Translations under genes and position numbers: made by a program
Notes under the pieces: model-generated
What the model saw: only the letters and a program-made list of their open reading frames with translations
Told to the model about the DNA's origin: nothing
The model's database searches: none
Assembly (NCBI GenBank): GCA_029851415.1
Contig: CM056744.1
Span: 87,576,907 to 87,640,906 of the forward strand
Direction: 5' to 3'
Source of the DNA: Eretmocerus hayati
Taxonomy: Eukaryota; Arthropoda; Insecta; Hymenoptera; Aphelinidae
DNA: 64,000 bases
Part shown: in pieces, positions 57,222-64,000 of the stretch
Layout: each line of letters begins with the position of its first letter
Position numbering within the stretch: position 1 is the stretch's first letter

Positions 57222-59084
57222 AGGTGGCTAAGACCATCAGCTTATAGATAGTTCACATTCTTACCATTGCCACCGACACAATTCCGCGAATGCACGGTGT
57301 ACATGTATGAGGCTAGACCTTACGAGGATCACAATTTCGTATAACACGACGTTATGAATCCGATCTTGTGGTAATAGTTTTGTGTAGGTTTGAGACGACA
57401 GTATGTTTGAGACCGGTTACATGATTTTTGAAGTTGATACTCGAGTATTGATATGAACTCTGAGCTTCTTCCGAAAATTGAATTTTTCAATATAAGCAAT
57501 TCACATCGAATAGGTAGTAAAAATGAGTCTACCAAGGAATAAACGCATGAAAGTACTTGATTTTAGGCTTAAGAAGATAGCCTCAGGAGAACTTCTGCGA
57601 TATTTTGCGAGCAAAATTCACCGTCATTATCCAAAGAAGGGTCCACGTATATTTACGAATGCGCCGAAAGGTTGAAATATCAATGTTCCCAACTTTCATG
57701 GAGAACAAACGAAAATGTCTATATCTATCGCATCCGGAGCTGTGACTCCAAAAACTAAGCACTCACGTAGAGTGAACATGATTAATTTGGAGACAAACTG
57801 TTTGTTTGGTTCAAAAGTGTTCGTACAATGAAATGGTACCGGTGAATGATTCCGCGAATTACGAGAAAGCACTATGGATCGCTACAAAACTCGGTATTAA
57901 CGATGGAGGAGGGGAAAGGGTGACTCCCCTCTGGGAACAGCTGTGGTATTGTCTTTGTAGGCCTCGCGTGATGAATATATTTCTAATAATACATCAATAG
58001 AATTTATCGACCGTTTTCGAGAAATATGATCCTAATTTCATTCGAGGAATTCAACCGTTTTGTCGACAGCAAAGGATGAATGGATTTCCGGATTTTGAAC
58101 AGAATAGTGCTCCTGAACATTAGTGAAATACCAGTTGTTTGGTTTGCTTAATTGGCTGTATATACATAGATTCTTTATAACGGTTAATCATCAATGACCA
58201 ATTATTTCTTTAATGATGGTTAATTTGAATGCATTCATCTCTCATGTTGTATGTTCACCATTTATCGTCATTTTCCACTTTTAATTAATTGTTTGTATTG
58301 AGGCCATACAAAAGCTCGTCATTACCGACCGAGCGGGTACTCATTTGAAGGAGTAGTACCAAGGCAGCCCTGTAGGGGAGGGGGGGGGGGACACAAAAAG
58401 TTACTTCGTGATAATACCGTGGTATATTAAGCGTCGAGCTGGAGGAATACGTGTTCATCACGAGCAGTGAAAAACGCGTTTCTACAACAAGACATTGTTA
58501 CTACTTCATAGAATCAACCGTAAAAAGCAGGCCATGATAGAATGTCATATCACGCTCTGAGCGTTATATCCCACAGAAATTCTGCTCATCTCACATTCAC
58601 TGATCCTTTTCACTTCATTCACAAACCGACTATCACTTACTCCAAATTTCTGGTGCAGTGGTGAACCAGAAATTCTTAGTGCAGAATCTGCCTGAATTTC
58701 TGTTTTAGTCACTTACTTTATAATAGCAGAATTGCTCCGCTCGCTGACGCTCGCTGCGCCTAAGAGTCTTTGGAGGGAGTTTGAATAGTCGAATCGTATT
58801 ATTTTTCAAAACATATATTTGATTTTGAATAAAATAAGAATTTTGTTCAAATGGCAACCATAATTAATTACAGATGCACGCTGTAACTATTTTCGTACAT
58901 GAAGTTCAATTTTCATAAATTCTACCAAGCTTCAGTCTCACTTTTCAAGGATTGATAGAGCTGCGCGGAAAAATATTAAATGGCTACAGAAAGACTCAAA
59001 AATAGCTACAACAGAAGCCCGAGCAGGGTTAGTTTGGACCAAAAAAATCTAATGAGTTGATGAGCAAAATCAAGTTTTTCTTTT
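57222..59084. other. No recognisable gene
   Basis: Only short unrecognised frames (57806-58000 plus, 57329-57535 minus). A G-tract lies at 58375-58390. At about 58660-58725 the sequence GTGCAGAATCTGCCTGAATTTCTG resembles 62150-62190, so a diverged repeat is present at both places. Confidence 0.45.
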
Positions 59085-59942
59085 TTGTTGTGCACAACTT
59101 CCTTATCACTCATTTCATTTCTTCACAACATCCGATCACCCATCCATCTCATACATCACAAACTATTCCGTCTTCATAGCATGTTACATCTCATATCTAT
59201 TTCATATTTCATCCCATTCTGTCCTTTCATACCATCTCATTTCAAACTCATCGTTTTCCATATCATTTTTTACTTCACCGCCATCTTATCTCCTCTTCTA
59301 CATCATCCTCACCACCTCATCACTTCCATCAAGGATACTATTGTTCTATAACATCTCATTCCCTTCTCTTTTCCCATCCCATCTTATACCTTCATTAAAT
59401 CTCGTCATCTTTCATACCACCCTCTATTTTACCACCATCATATCTCCTTTTTTATATCATTCTCACCAGCTCATCACACATTCGTCATTCATCATACATC
59501 CGCCAATGATCGCCTACTTGGAGGCGAATTCTTGTACGCAGGTGAGCCACCTTCGGGTGCAGAGGTTGTGTCCGAATTCAAATCCAAGTAGGAGGGTGAG
59601 GCAATCAATCAATCCATAATATAATCATGCATCCATTTTAAACATCACGACTTATTACATCTTCATTACACGTTGCATCTTATTTCTATTTCATACCATT
59701 CTCTCTATTCATATCATCTCATTTCCATCCCTACTTCTTCTTCCTCTCTTTCCCTTCTCTTTTATCATTATTTCATTCGTTACATTACATTCGTATATCC
59801 ATCTCATACATCACAGTCTAATTCATCTTCATTGCATGTCACATCACACATCTATTTCATATTCCATTCCATTCTCTCCTTTCATATCATCTCATTTCCT
59901 TCCCTACTTCTTCTTCCTCTCTTTCCCTTCTCTTCTTCCATT

Positions 59943-59981
<39 letters not shown>

Positions 59982-60070
59982 TTCATCATCATCATCATTA
60001 TCATTCATTCTCTCATCCATCACTTCCCATCATGATGATCATCATCATACATTCTCTCATCCATTACATT
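59085..60070. repeat. Low-complexity CATCTCATTTC DNA with an ATC microsatellite
   Basis: Pyrimidine-biased, tandem-like sequence built from CATCTCATTTC, TTCATATCATCTC and CACATCT words. A (ATC)n tract with one CTTC interruption lies at about 59942-60003. Long plus-strand frames rich in Ser, Ile, His and Leu are artefacts of this composition. A short 85-bp inverted repeat (CCTACTTGGA...TCCAAGTAGG, about 59513-59592) interrupts it. Confidence 0.8.
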
Positions 60071-61827
60071 TCATCCACGGACGCAAACAGAGGGACCCAA
60101 GCTTCCATCGTTGGAACAATCCATTTTCTGCACTTGCGACATCATAATACCTATGTATGGTGAGCAAGTGTAGAAAATGGTGCGAATTCGACGATGGCTC
60201 GAAGCGAAGGTTCAACAGACAGACTTTCGACAGAACTCTTACATCAATTCGAGCCAGACAAAGACAGCGGTACCCACAAAACGCTTGGAAACATAGGAGG
60301 GTTTCCATGGAACATTTGACTATTGACCCTCTAAAATAGAAAAAAATTTTTCTCATCGCACACGTTTAAGATGGGTTTCATGTGATTCTTATACCTCGAA
60401 AACATGTGAAAAAAGTGGTGCCACTCTCTTCCAAGCCGAAGTATCTGGTTCAGAACGAATTGTACGGAATTTCACACTTGAAACATTCGTGAAGCAACTT
60501 CAATCGAACAGATTCGATTCAAAACATTGTCTAGACGATCGATACGGATGATATTTTGTCTGACTTGACTTTAAGATGAATTTCATCATTGATTTCTCCG
60601 AAATTCGATGTAAATTTCCAAAATCGAGTCAAGAGCTATGAGTCTCATTTCAATTTCTAGAATACACTGTGGTGTTATTTTGTTCATTTTTCAGCCGTAT
60701 ACTATGTAAAAATCAAGAAAATCGCGATACCATCACATTTAGCGGCTTATTTAGCTTACCATCCGGATTCAAATATTTCTCCTCAGCTTCTCACAGAAAT
60801 ACCGATCGACAATTGCAACTCAGATCAGTGCGGTTATATCCCTTTTGCGATGACGAAAAAAAAACACAACATTCCAATCCTGTGCTTTACGTTTCCTGCG
60901 TATGCCATCAAAAAATGACCGTTTTGAGAGCCAGTGGCGCGATAACTTTATGAGCTTTGAAGCTTTATAAAATTTGTCCGGATCAACGCACACTCACAAA
61001 CCAAACGGGATTCGATTCGTCTTCTTCTTAACTTCGAAAACTCATTGCTAAATTTTCCGTTTTGCACAAGGCATTTCATCAATTTCGTAAACAATAGCCA
61101 GAAAAAGTTTTCCCACAAAACTCAGTTACATCGATGAATGAGAGTTAATATCATAGCCAAATCAGCGCACACCTCTGAATCAAAGATTTTCTCAAAATAT
61201 GAGATTAGTAGATGGATATATCATTCCACCGAAGTAGTTGAGGCATAGGTATTTTAGCTACAGCCTTATCAATTCAAAAAATCGCGTTGGTACGTTTGTA
61301 AACTACCCAAAAATCATCCTTTGCGGTCTGCTATTGACAAATCAGGATGCGTTTCAACAAAAAAGAATGTAGTCCATATTGAATGATGCCAAATACTATA
61401 AAATGCCACTCCTGCGCACTCCGAATAGTTCAAAATACTCTTGGAACACTGCAGTAACACAAAAGTTAAAAGTTCCGTGGAAACTCTCATAGGAGTAGCC
61501 CGTATCCCTGTGTCCGACACCATACGAAAGTAAGGTGAGCGGATGCATCAAAAAGGGATATTGGTGCGAAAACATGATAACACGGCAAGGGTACAACGAA
61601 CAGACTTTTGACAGCTTCACAAAATTTAACATCTGAAAGGGGTAAAAAATCTTAACAAACAGGTGAAACGAAACAGGTAAAATAGAATAAGTAATATCCA
61701 AAGTGATAAAAAGTCTAAAATCAAAATAGATAAAAAATCCATAGAACAGGTAAAGTATAACAAATGGAAAGAAACTGGTAAAAGAGACCCTAGATAGAAT
61801 CGTAAAAGAAATCTAGAGGAAAATACG
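60071..61827. other. No recognisable gene
   Basis: AT-rich sequence. A short inverted repeat (CATTTTCTGCACTTGC against GCAAGTGTAGAAAATG) lies at 60122-60179. Frames near 60669-60953 and 61314-61701 (minus) have no recognisable domain. Confidence 0.45.
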
Positions 61828-62010
61828 CGCAACTTTTTGGTCTTATCAAGTTAGGTAAGTAAAATCTAGGGATATTTATCTCTGGAGACAAATCAAGACA
61901 GGTAAAGTTAAGACGGCAGCGCGCAACTTTTGAGTCAGGTCAGGTTAGTAATAAATCTAGGGATATTTTTCTCTAGAGAAAAGTCAGGTCAGGTTAGGTT
62001 AAAACCGATC
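61828..62010. repeat. Two tandem units of about 90 bp
   Basis: CGCGCAACTTTT, then a GGTTAG-rich stretch and AAATCTAGGGATATTT(A/T)(T)CTCT, starts at 61828 and again at 61918. The second unit ends in CAGGTCAGGTTAGGTTAAAACC. Confidence 0.6.
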
Positions 62011-63572
62011 TAGGGGAAAAAATCTAGTGATTCCGGACACCAAACAGTCGTCACGCGACTTAATATAATGTAATTATAGCTAGGGAGTCGCCAGCGTCAT
62101 AAACCGCTTGATTATCTGTATGTTAATTTAACCTCCTAGTCTTGAATCAGGAATTCTTATTGCAAATAACTGCTTGAATTTCTGTTGTTGTCAATTGCGA
62201 CAGGGAAGTTTTCGAGGTGTCAAAAAATTCAATAATCTCAATTCATTACTATCTTAATATCAATTCCTTCTGAAACCATACTTGAAAGTAGAAATAGATT
62301 GATTTGTGATAGAATACCATAAGTAAGTGATTACCTATATGAACTTCTACATGAAAAACTAGCAGCATTCTGGTATTTCATAAGCTCCTGTTAGGGTTCT
62401 GGTCGTCCTCTGTCTCCGCTAATAGTAGCAGACGGGGGTGCAAGTGGATGCCGATAGAAATATATGGTCCCGTAGATATTCCCATTTGCTGTTTATTCAA
62501 TGGAAGGTATATTCAAATATAATAGAGAGACTTGTAATGCGTTTACGAGGCGCGGGGCGCGCCTAGATTTCACAGCTATGAGGACTGGATAAGGGGAGCC
62601 CTGCGAGTGAAGCTCGCGGAAAAGCTAGTGCGAGAAGACGCAGATGAAGACACCCAGCGCTTCCTTTCGCGCCGTATTTATTTTATTGTTGATGAACCTC
62701 CTTTTTCTAATCGCTCATCGTCGCTGGTGGGGTTTCCCCAGGACAAAGAGATGAGTTGCTATGTGCTCTCTTCTATCATATAGTTATATATGTATTGCAA
62801 TAAGTATATAATAATATATAGAGTTCACTGCGCCCCTGATACTCCTAAAATCTGATACTGGATCCAGTGTATTCCTAATGCTATGTGTTTCTCTTTGGAA
62901 GTATAACATGAAATTTCGAAATTTTCTCTGAGCGGAAATAGAACACTATGGATCTCACGACCATGACAGTCGAAGAAATCTCACCATATACAGGCGGTTT
63001 GACACGGAAAAAAATCATTCCGCTCTTATGTACTCCTTCAGAGATGACTCACAGACATCCGCACTTGGTCCAACTAGACTACCACATCATAAATACCTGG
63101 ACACCCTCCCGATATGTTAATCAAGTACCCAAGAATGGTTGCTGGTCGTCCGCATAAGTATCCGGAGTAAGTAATTAGCTTTCGAGCTGCTCTGGGTATG
63201 TTTTGTACCAGAACTTAGACCTTTGTCTCCAGGTGCGAGGTTCTGGAAATAGAAAAGAATCAAGAAGACTCTGTGATTCTCATCTCATATTGATTGTGAT
63301 AGGAAGATCATAATTTTTGAAATATTTTCGATGCAGAAACTCTGAATTTAGGTAAAATCTATGGAGAATAGCTGTGCGACGAGAGCTGTTGACATCTAGC
63401 CCCATCGAGTGACCTAGCAAAGGCAGTCGACTTGTAACCCAGCGCATATGAAAACTATATTCAACAGCGGATTAGCTTTTGGCAGAAGCGATTCCTGATG
63501 AGCTAGGGCGTCTCCGAATAACAATATTTTCTGGGAAAATACTACTTTTCTTTCTATGCTCGCCTGCAAACG
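62011..63572. other. No recognisable gene
   Basis: Mostly AT-rich with a GC-rich palindromic patch near 62549-62640 (GGCGCGGGGCGCGCC; GAAGCTCGCGG). A 69-codon frame at 62948-63157 is unrecognised. Confidence 0.45.
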
Positions 63573-63857
63573 ATGGTTGCTGGTAGCGACAGTCGCGAGA
63601 TGCTGGAACCCAGATTCCACTTTTCCACCAGCAGTACACTATCACCGACACCCGGGGCACTCGCGTCCACTCAAACACCCGAGGATAACAAATTGGACAC
63701 CCGCGATGGCACCAGGAAGCCCCAAATCGGTCACAAGGTGATGTGCCGCCGCAGCGAGGCCAAGCGTACAAACGGGTATAATACACGTTTGCGTCGTCAA
63801 TGCAAGTGGCTGCAGCAGAAGACGGACGATGCAGACGCTATGATTATGTCGGTGTAA
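63573..63857 (+). CDS. Possible exon of an unrecognised gene
   Basis: A GC-richer plus-strand frame of 94 codons with ordinary protein composition: a Ser/Thr/Pro-rich first half (TSSTLSPTPGALASTQTP) and a basic second half (RRSEAKRTNGYNTRLRRQCK, then WLQQKTDDAD). A possible acceptor GGTAG/CGACAG lies near 63585 and a possible donor TCG/GTGTAA near 63851. I do not recognise the protein. Overlapping open frames on the other strand weaken the case. Confidence 0.3.
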   Translation: MVAGSDSREMLEPRFHFSTSSTLSPTPGALASTQTPEDNKLDTRDGTRKPQIGHKVMCRRSEAKRTNGYNTRLRRQCKWLQQKTDDADAMIMSV

Positions 63858-64000
63858 ACATCACCGCCGAGTTTTCCACTTGGTTCTCATCTTTTTCAGG
63901 AAAATCGTGGAACTGTGAGTAGTTCAGGTTGTACTTAAGGATCAGACCCATAATTTACTAGAAGTCTGGAGTTGGTTGGAGTGGTTGTTTCGCCAGGAGT

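Noticed and set aside
59085..60147. Plus-strand frames of 88-120 codons rich in Ser, Ile and His
   Set aside because: Artefacts of CATCTCATTTC and ATC repeats, open in all three frames.
1..64000. CRISPR array, bacterial operon or riboswitch
   Set aside because: No regularly spaced short direct repeats with unique spacers and no prokaryotic gene structure. The introns and element families are eukaryotic.

Overview
The window looks like transposon-rich intergenic DNA from an animal, most likely an arthropod. The reasons are spliced genes with GT-AG introns, AT-rich sequence with CT/GA microsatellites, and a mix of pogo/Tigger, Tc1/mariner-type, piggyBac, EnSpm/CACTA-type, Ty3/gypsy and CR1/Jockey-type elements. 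I cannot name the species. No host gene is certain. The coding capacity I can support belongs almost entirely to mobile elements.

Layout. 1-13.2 kb holds little: a 216-bp TA-flanked MITE (3241-3456), a degenerate tRNA-like unit with a T5 terminator (4858-4938) and a perfect hairpin (10627-10664). 13.26-14.4 kb is a broken non-LTR reverse transcriptase. 14824-15573 is a 750-bp element with about 130-bp inverted repeats and an 8-bp target duplication. 16.2-18.4 kb holds two copies of a dispersed repeat; one is split by a 328-bp TAA-flanked MITE whose empty site is preserved in the other. 19.15-21.33 kb is a diverged inverted minisatellite into which a pogo-like element and a second TA-flanked element have jumped. 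21.4-25.6 kb carries decayed Ty3/gypsy-like pol pieces. 27.05-27.38 kb and 28.83-29.94 kb are fold-back elements; the second is a 1.1-kb near-perfect hairpin with Tc1-like ends.

31.8-50.2 kb is a nested stack. A fold-back element (about 31832-50248) is split by a Tigger-like element (32096-33989) and by a 15.8-kb EnSpm/CACTA-type element (34162-49959). The large element begins with CACTG, ends with CAGTG, is flanked by TA, and has inverted repeats of about 1.05 kb. Each repeat contains a second complete CACTG end, minisatellites, clustered AACCAGTGGTTG-type palindromes and TATA boxes. Inside are two apparently intact minus-strand genes. One is a zinc-finger EnSpm transposase of 898 aa. The other is a five-coding-exon gene (544 aa) that joins a CIDE-N/PB1-like N-terminus to a SAMD3-like body. 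A GC-rich candidate 5' exon upstream could serve both by alternative splicing, as in plant Spm.

50.3-53.9 kb is unassigned. 53966-56782 is a piggyBac transposase pseudogene interrupted by an 892-bp TA-flanked element. 56.95-57.22 kb is a fold-back MITE. 59.1-60.07 kb is low-complexity CATCTCATTTC and ATC-repeat DNA. The end of the window (63573-63857) may hold an exon of an unrecognised gene.
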